From NCBI RefSeq assembly GCF_014858725.1, contig NZ_AQGV01000015.1:248001-312000 (forward strand): a stretch of 64,000 nt of DNA, in the 5' to 3' direction. The notes beneath the pieces are model-generated. The model saw only the letters and a list, made by a program, of their open reading frames with translations, did no database searches and had not been told where the DNA came from. Source of the stretch: Pseudoalteromonas aurantia 208 (GTDB taxonomy: Bacteria; Pseudomonadota; Gammaproteobacteria; Enterobacterales; Alteromonadaceae). The translations under genes were made by a program, and so were the position numbers. Shown here piece by piece: positions 19,443 to 29,364 of this stretch (positions within the stretch are counted from its first letter, which is position 1; every line of letters starts with the position of its first letter).

Positions 19443-20081
19443 ATGAATTACTACCAAGAAATCACTTTATTACCGGACGCAGAGATCTCACTGGGATTTA
19501 TCTGGCAAAATGTGTTTCAACAAGTGCATATTGCGCTTGTTGAACATAAAGTTGCGCAAAATCGTTCCGACATTGCGGTTGGTTTTCCTCAATATCAGAA
19601 AGTTAAGTTTCCACTAGGCAGCAAATTACGGCTGTTCGCTAAGGAGCAATCGCAATTAGAGCGCTTGAATATAGCAAAGTGGTTAAACCGACTTGAAGAT
19701 TACGCGCATGTTAAAGGTATAAAACCTGTGCCAGATGAGGTCAGTTATGTGAGTTTTACGCGAAAAAATGTTAAAAGCCCTGAGCGTATTGAACGTGAAA
19801 TGGCAGAAAAAGCTCAGCGGTGGTCTCAAAAAAGCGGTAAGCCATTAGAGGAATGCCTAGCTGAACTTGAGCAGACAAAACCTGAGTTAAATATCAAGCA
19901 CCCCTTTATCTTTTTGCATAGCCAACAGACCAAAGCGAAAGCACCAGGTAAAAACAGTAAGTACCCACTATTTGTTACTATGCAAGAACGCGAGAATGAT
20001 ACAAATGGCACATTTGATTGTTACGGATTGAACGCAAAGGTAAATGATGAAAACTCGGCTGGGTGCGTGCCTCAGTTCTAA
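19443..20081 (+). CDS. cas6f: Cas6f (Csy4), crRNA-processing endoribonuclease
   Basis: Cas6f cuts the pre-crRNA at the base of each repeat hairpin and stays on the 3' end. The 212-residue length is slightly above the Pseudomonas enzyme. The catalytic His expected at position 29 is present (QQVHIALVEH), and the region with the active Ser (KHPFIFLHSQQTK) is kept, although it is lengthened by a KAPGKNSKYP insert before the LFVTM strand. The C-terminus DCYGLN...VPQF matches the known CYGL...VPWF pattern. A strong AAGGAG precedes the ATG nine bases after csy3. It must handle two repeat types that differ only in the hairpin loop (GCACA and ACGCA). Confidence 0.95.
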   Translation: MNYYQEITLLPDAEISLGFIWQNVFQQVHIALVEHKVAQNRSDIAVGFPQYQKVKFPLGSKLRLFAKEQSQLERLNIAKWLNRLEDYAHVKGIKPVPDEVSYVSFTRKNVKSPERIEREMAEKAQRWSQKSGKPLEECLAELEQTKPELNIKHPFIFLHSQQTKAKAPGKNSKYPLFVTMQERENDTNGTFDCYGLNAKVNDENSAGCVPQF

Positions 20082-20087
20082 TAAAAG

Positions 20088-20112
20088 AAAGGGTTTTTTA
20101 CCCTTTATTTTT
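20088..20112 (+). terminator. Terminator of the cas operon
   Basis: A 7-bp stem (AAAGGGT with ACCCTTT) with a five-T loop is followed by ATTTTT, seven bases after the cas6f stop and just before the leader of array 2. It would separate cas transcription from array transcription. Confidence 0.75.
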
Positions 20113-20230
20113 GCTCTTTAAAAATTGGCAATAAAAACAATAAGTTGTGACATGCTATTTTTAACAAGGTAAAAATAGGTTTTTTACCTTAATAGTCTGT
20201 TGCAACTTATCTTTTTTCATTTATTCTATA
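20113..20230 (+). promoter_or_regulatory. CRISPR leader of array 2
   Basis: This AT-rich leader borders the first repeat of array 2 and shares with leader 1 the blocks GCTCTTTAAAAA, ATAAAAACAATAAGTT and TTGCAACTTAT. It contains the dyad AAGGTAAAAA-TAGG-TTTTTTACCTT (20166-20190), at the same relative place as the dyad in leader 1. Confidence 0.75.
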
Positions 20231-21878
20231 CTTCACTGCCACGCAGGCAGCTTAGAAATTTGCCGCCACTAATACGCTCAGGCATAACAACTTCACTGCC
20301 ACGCAGGCAGCTTAGAAATAATGGCCTGCGCGCCTGAAATGTATGGTTATCTTCACTGCCACGCAGGCAGCTTAGAAAGGTAATTAAGTATTCAAGACTT
20401 GCGCTAATTACTTCACTGCCACGCAGGCAGCTTAGAAATTGCACATCAAATGAGTTTGCTTGAACGTTAGCTTCACTGCCACGCAGGCAGCTTAGAAATT
20501 ACTTCTGTACACTGCTATCGCATCAACTTCCTTCACTGCCACGCAGGCAGCTTAGAAAAGGTTTTAAAGTTAATCATATCCATATCTGAGCTTCACTGCC
20601 ACGCAGGCAGCTTAGAAAAATAAAATCATCGAGCCAATCTGAGTTTTCATCTTCACTGCCACGCAGGCAGCTTAGAAAAGTATAAAGATTTGTCTGTCGA
20701 TGCTTCGTACCTTCACTGCCACGCAGGCAGCTTAGAAATTTAGTGCTTGCAGAGGGTGGCAAACGGTACACTTCACTGCCACGCAGGCAGCTTAGAAAAC
20801 TCCAATTCATCAACATGGATACTCTCAATTCTTCACTGCCACGCAGGCAGCTTAGAAAAGCAACGGATGGGCGTATACCCGAATCAATATCTTCACTGCC
20901 ACGCAGGCAGCTTAGAAAACTTTGTGAACCGTGAATTTGAATGATTGGCACTTCACTGCCACGCAGGCAGCTTAGAAATCAATGGCGACTTGCAATCACT
21001 CAACTCAGCCCTTCACTGCCACGCAGGCAGCTTAGAAATGACTATGACGGCCCACAAACAATACAGTTAACTTCACTGCCACGCAGGCAGCTTAGAAACA
21101 AAGCGCTGCGCTGTCTTCAATACATTGGATCTTCACTGCCACGCAGGCAGCTTAGAAAACTTGGATGAACCAAGCAGAGTTTCCGAATATCTTCACTGCC
21201 ACGCAGGCAGCTTAGAAATCAACTCAGCCTACGAAGGTTTGCAGATAGTCCTTCACTGCCACGCAGGCAGCTTAGAAACTAAATTTTAGGCTGCTGTCCC
21301 AGTTGCTGTCCTTCACTGCCACGCAGGCAGCTTAGAAACCTGACGCGTCCACAAATTCAGGCATGTTGTTCTTCACTGCCACGCAGGCAGCTTAGAAATC
21401 AATCGGGGGCCGTAAATGTCTTAAGTGCGACTTCACTGCCACGCAGGCAGCTTAGAAAAGCCGCATATTTATAATTGGCTTAATGGCAATCTTCACTGCC
21501 ACGCAGGCAGCTTAGAAAATATGGTACCACTCAGTGCAAATGGGATACGTCTTCACTGCCACGCAGGCAGCTTAGAAAACCTCTTGCGTTTTTACATCAA
21601 TTGAAAAGGCCTTCACTGCCACGCAGGCAGCTTAGAAAATCATACTGTCTTCAGTTTGACTTGACGTTAGCTTCACTGCCACGCAGGCAGCTTAGAAATT
21701 ATTAGCCCGTAGTTATTGCGTTCAATTTGCCTTCACTGCCACGCAGGCAGCTTAGAAACAAATTGAGGCTGCTTTCAAATCAAGCGTGGCATTCACTGCC
21801 GCACAGGCAGCTTAGAAAAGAAACAGACACCTCGCCACCATCTTTCACAGATTCACTGCCGCACAGGCAGCTTAGGTG
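20231..21878 (+). CRISPR. Type I-F CRISPR array 2 (28 repeats, 27 spacers)
   Basis: Twenty-eight 28-bp repeats lie every 60 bp with 32-bp spacers. The first 26 begin CTTCACTGCC and have hairpin loop ACGCA. The last two (21791 and 21851) begin ATTCACTGCC and carry the array-1 loop GCACA, and the final one is cut after CTTAG. The leader is on the left and transcription runs to the right, as in array 1. All spacers differ by eye. The terminal switch of repeat type suggests that the distal end is an older remnant of the other repeat version. Confidence 0.98.
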
Positions 21879-22300
21879 ATGAGTGACCGAAACGTTTTCG
21901 TTTCATAGAGGGTGCAGCACTTCGATGTGAGGTGATACAAACCCCGTCTTCCTGACGCAGGTCAGGATCCACAATATCGCATATGTTTCAACATGGACCC
22001 TGAAACCAGTTCAGGGCGACGAAGTTGGGTGATTCGAACACAGGCAGCTTAGAGGTTTCGCGTATGTCTCAATCACCTCGTTCTTGTGTTCACTGCCACG
22101 CAGGCAGCTTAGGTGATGAGTGGCCGAAACGCTTTCGTTTTCATAGGTGGCGCGGCACTTCGATGTGAGGTCGTACACATTCCGTCTTCCTGACGCAGGT
22201 CAGGATCTACAATACCGCATATGTTTCAATATGGACCCTGAAACCAGTTCAGGGCGACGAAGGTGGGGAAGGTGGGGCAAGGGCGACGAAGGTTTAGTTT
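21876..22300. repeat. Array 2 trailer: dyad repeats and fossil CRISPR repeats
   Basis: The last repeat runs into GTGATGAGTGACCGAAACG, the same trailer as at array 1, followed by CCTGACGCAGGTCAGGATCC and CCTGAAACCAGTTCAGG dyads. A half repeat (CACAGGCAGCTTAG near 22036) is separated by about one spacer length from another repeat (TTCACTGCCACGCAGGCAG, near 22090), which is again followed by the trailer element. This looks like a stranded repeat-spacer-repeat unit. Confidence 0.8.
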
Positions 22301-22673
22301 AAGATGAAGGATAGGGACACAGAGCGTTTTTTATGGCTTAGTGTTGAAGTAACAGTAGCAACTAAAAATATCGTTGTAAGTTGGGCTTACTATGCTGACT
22401 CAGGCGCTTTAGATATTGCTTTCTCAGGTTTATCCTTGCCATTTTGAATTTGGGCTGCGTGTTGCTGTGAATACATAAAAAACCATATGTGCCTTCTTCG
22501 CTGTGTCATTTTTTTCATAGTGCAAACCCTTTGCATGACTTATTTCACTTTCCCCGAAGGGGGTTCTATTTGGTACTTCACAGTGTACCGTGGGCCTATT
22601 TAATAGCACATATGCGATAAGGTGTCACAGTTTTGCTTATGAAATATTTTCTGGTGTTATGCTTATTTATTGA
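22301..22673. other. Intergenic region without a recognisable gene
   Basis: Between the array 2 trailer and the histidine kinase gene I see no supported gene. A short CCCC-GAA-GGGG hairpin lies near 22553-22563. It lies 3' of the minus-strand kinase gene but has no T tract on that strand, so I do not call it a terminator. Confidence 0.5.
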
Positions 22674-25600
22674 CTAGGTTTCCGGTTTGTTTAGAAGCGC
22701 GTTAGCGGGCAATGCGACTTCGACCAATGTACCTTGGTTTAGTTCACTGAAGCATTTTATGGTGCCGTTGAAATGTTGATGAATAATGTTGTACGCAATG
22801 CTTAAACCTAATCCAACTGCGCCATCTTGTATGGACGTGGTATAAAAAGGGTCGAAAATTTTGTCAATGAGCTCAGGGGCGATGCCTTGCCCATTATCTT
22901 GACAGCGAATAATGAGACGTTGCTCAATAAGATGGTAACTCAAGCGAACTTCTTTAGAGGCCTGTTCGGTAAATGCATGCTGTAATGCGTTATGTATTAA
23001 TATCAGTAACACTTGGTTAAGCGAATTTGAACTGGCGAAAATATGGAGGGAGTCTTGAGAGTCTAAGTACAAACTGATGTTTTTGGTTTGGGCTTGTGTT
23101 GCGGCTACTGCGATAACTTGTTTGCATAGTGTATGTAAGTCAATTTTACCGATTTGTGTATCACTGCTATTTGCTGCTACTTGTTTAAATTGTTGAATTA
23201 ATTCGGCGGTTCTGTGCAGGTTTGGGGTCATTAAGTCATGTGCTTGTTGGTAGCGCTCAATAAATACTTCTAAAGTTTGGCGTTTAAGTTGGTTGCTGGT
23301 GAAATCGAGCTCTAGTTTTTTGAAGTCTTCATCTAATGTTGAAAGTGCCGTCATGGCAATGCCTAATGGGGTATTTACTTGATGAGCAACTCCCGCGACC
23401 AGATGTCCAAGACTGGCCATTTTCTCTTGCATAACCAGCTTTTCTTGGGTGGTTTTTAATTGCTCTACACTGAATTTTAGTTGATCATGTACTTCAATTA
23501 AATTTTGATGTGACTTGGCATTAGCAAGTGCAATCGCGGCATATGATGCGAGTGTTTCAAGTACGGTAATATCATTTTTAGAGTAGCTGTTTTCTCTAAA
23601 ACTTTGCATACCAATTACGCCAATGACTTGTTTTTGAATGCTCATTGGAACATAAATCATAGAGACCGCTTGTGCACCGGTTTTGCCATTGCTGAGCGTG
23701 TGAATAGCTGAGTCTGGGTTTGGGTGATACAACTCAAATTGCAGGTCATAATTATTGATTAAAATACTTTGGTTATTAATGGCGCAATGTACCGCAAGCT
23801 GGCCAAGGTTATTCAAAGAGCGCTTATATGTTTCAAACCGTATACCTTGCTCTGTTGCAAACTCAAAGACCAAATGTTCTCTGTCTTGATCAATTAAGCC
23901 AATACCAAAGGTGTCAGCACACGCTATTCCGGCCATGTGCTCATAAATATCATGAAACACTTCATCTAACGTTAAATGACTGGTGAATTGCCGACCTATT
24001 TTGTTAATTGCAGCGAGCTCTTGGGTACGCTGACCAACTAATACTTCCAAATATTTTGCCCGAGCTTTAACAATATCAATGCGCCATTTAAACAACCCAC
24101 TGATAATTAAGGTAACACTCATGGCAATCAGTAACTTAAACCACTGGGTTTGCCAAAATGCCGGCATAACATTGATAGGCAGCTTTAGGGGTTTAACTTG
24201 TCCAGCAAGGTTATTATAGTGTGCACGTACTTCTAATTGGTAATGTCCTGGGGTTAAATTTGTGTAACTGATCCATCGACTATTTTCATCTAAAGGCAGC
24301 CAGTGCTCGTCTAAACCAATAAGTCGATATTCGTAGGTAATGTGTTTCGCGTACACTAAATCAATAGCAGCGATTTGGGCACTGAATGTGCGCCCATTAG
24401 GGTCTAACGTCGGCACTGTATCGGTGGGTACGGCATAAGTCTTTCCTCCTTGTCGCCATTTACGTATCACAATCTCGCTGTTATGGGTTGGGGCATTGTA
24501 GCCGTCAGGTTCAACGATGAGTACGCCTCGGGTACCGCCAAACAACATGGCACGGCTGGTTTTTTGCGCATAAGATCCGAGCCAAGTTGTACCAATACTG
24601 GCCCCTTCGTCTGCGCCATATTGATGTAACTGACTTTTATCAAACTCTAAAATTGTGGCGCCGCTCCATAAGCGACCATTACTGTCTATTAATGCATTAC
24701 CACCAGGTTTATAAGAGCCTAGCCCCATCGCGTTTTGTTTATCAAAAAATTGGGGCGTATCTGCATTGGCATTGGGAATTTCATCAAACCCGGTTGATGT
24801 GACCACGTATAACCCATCTGCTTTATTGGTGATCAACCCCAGTACATAATTGTTACTAATATCACTGTTATGGGCGCTATATTGTTCAAATAACGTGGCA
24901 TTAGGTCTTAATCTAAACAATCCCAAATGGCACGTAACCCAGAGGTTTCCAAACTTATCTTCGTATAGGTTGGTAATACTATCGAGTAAAGGCTGGTTAT
25001 CAGGTTTATTAATAAAATCGCAACGGGAGAATGCATCATTTATGATACATGCACCTCTGTTCGTGCCAACTGCAATTCGACCATCACTCAACCCCAATAA
25101 TCGAAAAATGGAGACAGACTGTAACCCTGCTATTTTTTGTGTAATGGCCTTTTGGTTGGGAATATCAAGTCGCATAATACCCTGTGCATGTGTGCCAGCC
25201 CACACTGTGCCTGAGTCGTCTTGCGTTAAAGCGATAACGCTGGTGAGCTGTTCGCCGCTCACGGTTTTAGAAATATGGGCAATTTTACCTTTATAAGGGT
25301 TAAATATGTCGATCCCTCCATTTTTACTGCCAAACACCCAATGGCCGTTGTTGAGTATGGTTACGGCGCGGATATTTCCATTGCTTAATCCGGTGTTGGT
25401 CATTAATGAGTGGCGAATGTGTGCGAAATGTCCGGTGCTGTTTAGGTCTAAGCGTTGCAGCCCCCCGCCCCAACTGCCGATCCACAATGAATTATCAGGA
25501 CCTTTAATTATTTTGCCTAAATCGTTAAAGGTGAGGCTAGATATGTTTGATGGGTCGTGCACGAATTGGCGTAAGAAAGTCTGTGATTGAACGTCAAACA

Positions 25601-26540
25601 ACCAAATACCTTCACCGTAATTTGACGCCCAAATATATCCATCATCTGACAATACGGCATTTCTAAAATAAGACTTCTGCGCCGTGCTAGGCATGTTCTT
25701 TGGCGCTGATACATGGTTTTTACCATCCCAAATCCACAGTCCTCTGTGGGTGCTAATCCAGTAGCTACCGTGTTGGTCGGCAATAATGTCTCTTACATTT
25801 AAATGTGATACGGCAGCAATAGTTTGTACTGAATCATTTTTTATTTCTACCACACCATAGGTGCCTGCGATCCAAATAACATTGGGACTGGGCTCAAAAA
25901 TACGATAGGTAATGCCGGTTATATTATGAGGTAAGGCATATAATTGACTCACTTTACCTGTTTTATCTAGTTTATTAACACCTTTGTCGTGCCCTACCCA
26001 TATAGACTGCTGTGAGTCAACGAATACACTGCGTAAAGAGTTACTGGCCAATTTTGCAGGAACAGTTGTGGTGTTATAGCGGGTTACTTTGGCATTTTTA
26101 GGGTTTAGACTGGCCAGTCCGTTACTGCGAGTGGCAAGCCAAATAAGGCCTGACGCTTGCTCTGCGATGCTAAAAATATAGGAGCCCGGTAAGCTGTTGA
26201 TATCGTCTTTTTTATGCTTATATCGATTGAAGTGATAGCCATCATATTCGACTAGGCCGCTTTGAGTCGTCAACCACAATACGCCATTATTGCTGACCAA
26301 CCCTGAGGTAACAACCCCATTAATGATTTGCTCTTCATCATCAATGTTTTGAAAAGCGGGCTGGCTAAATGGGAAGTTAACGAGTGGGCTGGCATTGGCA
26401 TAGCCAAATGCGCCAATGAGCAGAGTAAACTTGACCATTGCTGATAAAATACTATTTCCATAGCGGCTTTTCATCCATGCAACAGAGCAAATACGCACTG
26501 GTTTTCTTTTCATAGTTGTTACCCTGTTCGGGATGATCAA
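22674..26540 (-). CDS. Hybrid-length sensor histidine kinase with two-component propeller
   Basis: This 1288-residue membrane sensor kinase has a Sec signal (FTLLIGAFGYANA, about residues 38-50) and two seven-bladed beta-propeller units built from repeats of the type GLVEYDGYHFNRYKHKKDD and DINSLPG...IFSIAEQASGLIWLAT. A Y_Y_Y domain follows (ITYEYRLIGLDEHW), then one membrane helix (LLIAMSVTLIISGLF), a GAF domain and the kinase core: phospho-acceptor His near residue 1053 in GVAHQVNTPLG, N box LILIHNALQHA, DNGQGI and GLGLSIAYNII. It has no receiver or DNA-binding domain, so it must signal to a separate regulator not seen here. An alternative start nine codons downstream (26513) would also work; ribosome sites are weak at both. 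Confidence 0.9.
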   Translation of the reverse strand: MIIPNRVTTMKRKPVRICSVAWMKSRYGNSILSAMVKFTLLIGAFGYANASPLVNFPFSQPAFQNIDDEEQIINGVVTSGLVSNNGVLWLTTQSGLVEYDGYHFNRYKHKKDDINSLPGSYIFSIAEQASGLIWLATRSNGLASLNPKNAKVTRYNTTTVPAKLASNSLRSVFVDSQQSIWVGHDKGVNKLDKTGKVSQLYALPHNITGITYRIFEPSPNVIWIAGTYGVVEIKNDSVQTIAAVSHLNVRDIIADQHGSYWISTHRGLWIWDGKNHVSAPKNMPSTAQKSYFRNAVLSDDGYIWASNYGEGIWLFDVQSQTFLRQFVHDPSNISSLTFNDLGKIIKGPDNSLWIGSWGGGLQRLDLNSTGHFAHIRHSLMTNTGLSNGNIRAVTILNNGHWVFGSKNGGIDIFNPYKGKIAHISKTVSGEQLTSVIALTQDDSGTVWAGTHAQGIMRLDIPNQKAITQKIAGLQSVSIFRLLGLSDGRIAVGTNRGACIINDAFSRCDFINKPDNQPLLDSITNLYEDKFGNLWVTCHLGLFRLRPNATLFEQYSAHNSDISNNYVLGLITNKADGLYVVTSTGFDEIPNANADTPQFFDKQNAMGLGSYKPGGNALIDSNGRLWSGATILEFDKSQLHQYGADEGASIGTTWLGSYAQKTSRAMLFGGTRGVLIVEPDGYNAPTHNSEIVIRKWRQGGKTYAVPTDTVPTLDPNGRTFSAQIAAIDLVYAKHITYEYRLIGLDEHWLPLDENSRWISYTNLTPGHYQLEVRAHYNNLAGQVKPLKLPINVMPAFWQTQWFKLLIAMSVTLIISGLFKWRIDIVKARAKYLEVLVGQRTQELAAINKIGRQFTSHLTLDEVFHDIYEHMAGIACADTFGIGLIDQDREHLVFEFATEQGIRFETYKRSLNNLGQLAVHCAINNQSILINNYDLQFELYHPNPDSAIHTLSNGKTGAQAVSMIYVPMSIQKQVIGVIGMQSFRENSYSKNDITVLETLASYAAIALANAKSHQNLIEVHDQLKFSVEQLKTTQEKLVMQEKMASLGHLVAGVAHQVNTPLGIAMTALSTLDEDFKKLELDFTSNQLKRQTLEVFIERYQQAHDLMTPNLHRTAELIQQFKQVAANSSDTQIGKIDLHTLCKQVIAVAATQAQTKNISLYLDSQDSLHIFASSNSLNQVLLILIHNALQHAFTEQASKEVRLSYHLIEQRLIIRCQDNGQGIAPELIDKIFDPFYTTSIQDGAVGLGLSIAYNIIHQHFNGTIKCFSELNQGTLVEVALPANALLNKPET

Positions 26541-26866
26541 AGTATACGCTATCAGTATTAAATGCCAATTATTGCAGCATTAAAAACGATATGAGACAAA
26601 TGAGGGAGAATTATGAATACCCACTTCTATTTCGTTTTTTAATGATGATGGGTGGTATTGCGTGTGTACATTATACCTATTTTTCGAATTACCTTATTAA
26701 AAGTAGGTACAACCGAGCACATATCAATAACGACTAAAGTGTAAGCCCCCACCATGTTATAACAATATCTAATAGTGTATAAGTATGGCACTTACAGCGT
26801 GACCTGCGCAGGTTTATATACATTAAATCTATGGAAAATCAGTGTGGCGTACAACAAGTAACAATA
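26541..26866. other. Intergenic region upstream of the sensor kinase
   Basis: About 325 bases contain no supported gene. They should hold the minus-strand promoter of the sensor kinase. I could not pick a convincing -35/-10 pair. Confidence 0.4.
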
Positions 26867-26910
26867 ATAAGCACAGTGCTGGTGATAAAAAACACCAACA
26901 CTGTGCTTAT
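26867..26910 (-). terminator. Long hairpin after the ABC-F gene
   Basis: An 18-bp stem with one G-U pair (ATAAGCACAGTGCTGGTG and CACCAACACTGTGCTTAT) with an 8-base loop lies 34 bases 3' of the ABC-F gene on the minus strand. The following tract is only ATTATTGTTA, so termination may be partial or the hairpin may stabilise the 3' end. Confidence 0.6.
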
Positions 26911-26944
26911 ATTTAGAAGGTTTGGTTGCATTCATATGTCTCAA

Positions 26945-28519
26945 TTATAAATTGAGCGTGTGGTCAATGTTTACATGAGCAATAAAAGCAGGGTCATGAC
27001 TGACGAGTAATATGGCACCTTGATAGTGTCTGAGTGCGCTGGCGAGTTGGTGTTTTGCGTCAGCATCTAAGTGATTATCCGGCTCGTCGAGTAATAATAT
27101 AGGTTGATTGGGTTGATGACTTACAATGAGCATAGCTAATTTCATTTTTTGCCCGCCACTTATATGCATTGTAATGGTGTGAACATGGTCTTTTTTGAAG
27201 CCAATACCTGCCAGTAAGGTACGCGCTTCACTTATACTAAGAGTTGGGCAAAGCGAAGTCAAATTGTCTAATACGCTGTGATTGAGCTTGAGCAACTGAT
27301 AGTTTTGATCTAAACAAAAGGTCGTTGCATTGAGCTGCAATGTGCCCGACGTAGCTGGTATTTTTTGTTGTAACACATTCAATAAGGTTGATTTTCCAGC
27401 GCCATTGTTGGCACTAATATGCCATTTCTCACCCTCACGTACGACAAGATCAACGGTGGATTGTGTGCCATAGGGGAGTTGTAGTTGTAGCGCTCTTATT
27501 AAGGTTTTTCTTTTGCGGGTTACGTGCGACTGTAATGCAAAATGGGTAAGTACAGTGTTGGTCTGTTTAGCAAGGAGTAGATTGGCTTTGTGTGTTAGTT
27601 TAGCATGTTGTTGCATGGCCGTGATTTTTTGGCGCTTTGTATTGGCTGAGGCGTGGTCTTTTTTGGCATCCAATAACACTTTTGCTTGGCTACCTTGCTT
27701 ACGTAAGGCATTACCTTGTGCTGCGCGTTGTTGGGCTTTTTCATGATTTGTTTGTGTAGCCAATTGTAACTTACGTTGTTCGCGTTTCATGTGATTAATT
27801 TGCTGATTTAAAGCCTGCTCAAGGCGTCCTTTGTGCTCTAAAAAATCGTGATAACTGCCTGAAAATGCCGTTAAACCATGGGGAGTAAGTTCATAAATTT
27901 CCGTCATTTCCTGCAGGAGTAGTGGGTCATGACTAACAATTAATATTGCGCCACTAAATGATAGCAATTGCTCAATCAGCCACCGTTTCCCCTGGAGATC
28001 TAAATGGTTGGAAGGTTCATCGAGGATGAGGGCTTGATGGTTGGCGTTAAACAACTGCCATAATTTTAATCGTGCAAGTTGACCACCACTTAGGCTACGG
28101 CAGTGCTGCCAGTAATCAGTACTAATATTAAGCGCATTAAGTTGTGTTTTGAGCTGCTCAGCCAATAACCAGTTATCACCAACAGTGGCAAAGTCTTTAG
28201 GGTCGCAACTCCCCATGGAGATAGCATCTAAGGCATGTAAATTCGCTGAAAGCCCTAAAAATTCGGCAATGGTCAATGTTGACGTGGGCGATTTTTCTTC
28301 GTGATGCTGGGTAAAATAGCCAATATTTGTATGACAAACCACGTCACCTTGAGTTGGGGGGATCTCACCTCGAATTACTTTAATTAATAAGGATTTACCT
28401 ATGCCATTACGACCAACAAGTGCTGCACGCGATGCCGTTAAGTTCCAAGATAAATTGTGAAAAAGGGCGTCTCCACCTGAGAGCTGCAAACTGAGATTAT
28501 GAATTTTAAAAATGGGCAC
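26945..28519 (-). CDS. ABC-F family ATPase (ribosome-associated type)
   Basis: The 524-residue product is a duplicated ABC ATPase without membrane domains, the mark of the ABC-F family, which acts on stalled ribosomes or in antibiotic resistance. The first half has Walker A GRNGIGKS (about residue 37), signature LSGGQLARLKL and Walker B LILDEPSNHLD. A long basic helical linker (KREQRKLQLATQTNHEKAQQ region, about 240-310) follows. The second half has NNGAGKS (about 373), HISGGQKMKLAML and ILLLDEPDNHLD. Both catalytic glutamates are present. The layout resembles the Uup/YheS/YbiT group, but I cannot assign which one. A GTG/ATG choice is not an issue, as the ATG starts directly at the first beta strand. 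Confidence 0.9.
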   Translation of the reverse strand: MPIFKIHNLSLQLSGGDALFHNLSWNLTASRAALVGRNGIGKSLLIKVIRGEIPPTQGDVVCHTNIGYFTQHHEEKSPTSTLTIAEFLGLSANLHALDAISMGSCDPKDFATVGDNWLLAEQLKTQLNALNISTDYWQHCRSLSGGQLARLKLWQLFNANHQALILDEPSNHLDLQGKRWLIEQLLSFSGAILIVSHDPLLLQEMTEIYELTPHGLTAFSGSYHDFLEHKGRLEQALNQQINHMKREQRKLQLATQTNHEKAQQRAAQGNALRKQGSQAKVLLDAKKDHASANTKRQKITAMQQHAKLTHKANLLLAKQTNTVLTHFALQSHVTRKRKTLIRALQLQLPYGTQSTVDLVVREGEKWHISANNGAGKSTLLNVLQQKIPATSGTLQLNATTFCLDQNYQLLKLNHSVLDNLTSLCPTLSISEARTLLAGIGFKKDHVHTITMHISGGQKMKLAMLIVSHQPNQPILLLDEPDNHLDADAKHQLASALRHYQGAILLVSHDPAFIAHVNIDHTLNL

Positions 28520-28965
28520 AATGAGCCTCCTGATAAAAACAGGCGCAGTGAGGTAGTCAATATGCGAGATGTTGCGACACTGTCGCGAACTTATTTAATA
28601 GGTATAGAGCTACGCCCACTAACCCTGTAGATCCAAAAAAGAATGAGAATTCGGATAACAGGACTTAGTTGTTCATGACGGCGTACACTCCACAATAGAA
28701 AGAGGCACCCAGTGTAATGGATTTATCAATAAAAATTCAAGCGCTTACTGATGTTTAATAGCTGGCTCTATAGGCTTTTGGTCAGCTCAGCAAAGAGTCA
28801 AGAGCGTTTTTTGTAATAGAGCATCAAAATTACGAACGTTCAGTTATTATGGTAAAAGGTGACGTTTTCGTTATTCATGATGGTGATAAGCAATTGCATT
28901 GGTGAGGCCGTTGGCTGTGGTAGCCAGAGTACTCTGGCTACGCTTAGCGCTAAGGTCATATTAAG
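28520..28965. other. Intergenic region, no gene seen
   Basis: No supported gene. The stretch includes the ABC-F promoter side and an imperfect dyad near 28920-28941 (TAGCCAGAGTACTCTGGCTA, a perfect 20-bp palindrome) just beyond the 3' end of the minus-strand peptide gene. The palindrome could be a terminator stem or a binding site. Confidence 0.45.
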
Positions 28966-29157
28966 CTAGCAACCCGAGGTGTAATCCCAGCATTTCCATG
29001 CACCAGTACATAATCGTGTATCGTCGCATTGCCGCATTGTATCGCAAAATGCTTAATTTGGGCCACCTCCAGCTATTTTTGGTGTTTGCGCATGACCTAA
29101 GCCTTTACCTTCTTGGTATAAACATTTTAAGTGAGTCTTAGTCAGTTTTAGTTTCAT
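28966..29157 (-). pseudogene. RiPP-like peptide precursor with in-frame stop
   Basis: A strong ribosome site (AGAAGGAAATACTT) precedes an ATG that opens a 34-residue peptide, MKLKLTKTHLK...QTPKIAGGGPN, ending with TAA at 29053-29055. The leader start MKLKL and the segment TPKIAGGG look like precursor leaders with a double-Gly site seen in marine gammaproteobacteria. If the TAA is ignored, the same frame continues 28 residues with a Cys-rich core: AFCDTMRQCDDTRLC, then KCWDYTSGC and a TAG stop. The leader, site and core thus sit in one frame with one stop between them. I see no maturation enzyme or exporter nearby. It may be a dead precursor, a readthrough case, or a sequencing error. Confidence 0.55.
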
Positions 29158-29364
29158 AAGTATTTCCTTCTATTCTGATGTTAAATTACTACCCAACATA
29201 AATTGCATACAATATATTGTCAATGTGTTTTCAATTCATTTACAGTGCACCGCTGTCGGCTTGCGTCATATTATTATGAGTTTAATTGCTGTGATGTTAA
29301 GAAGCTTGGCCAAGCTATTACGCGTTATGGAAAAGTGGCGCTCGATGATTGACTGTTAAGGTTT

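Noticed and set aside
20226..21168. Frames with repeated LSCLRGSE or SLPRRQLR blocks
   Set aside because: Translated repeats of CRISPR array 2, not genes.
7959..22310. Self-targeting by spacers against this window
   Set aside because: I looked for visible matches between spacers and the genes here and found none, but a by-eye search cannot exclude them.
24587..25590. Plus-strand frames opposite the sensor kinase
   Set aside because: They are antisense shadows of a well-supported 1288-residue kinase gene.
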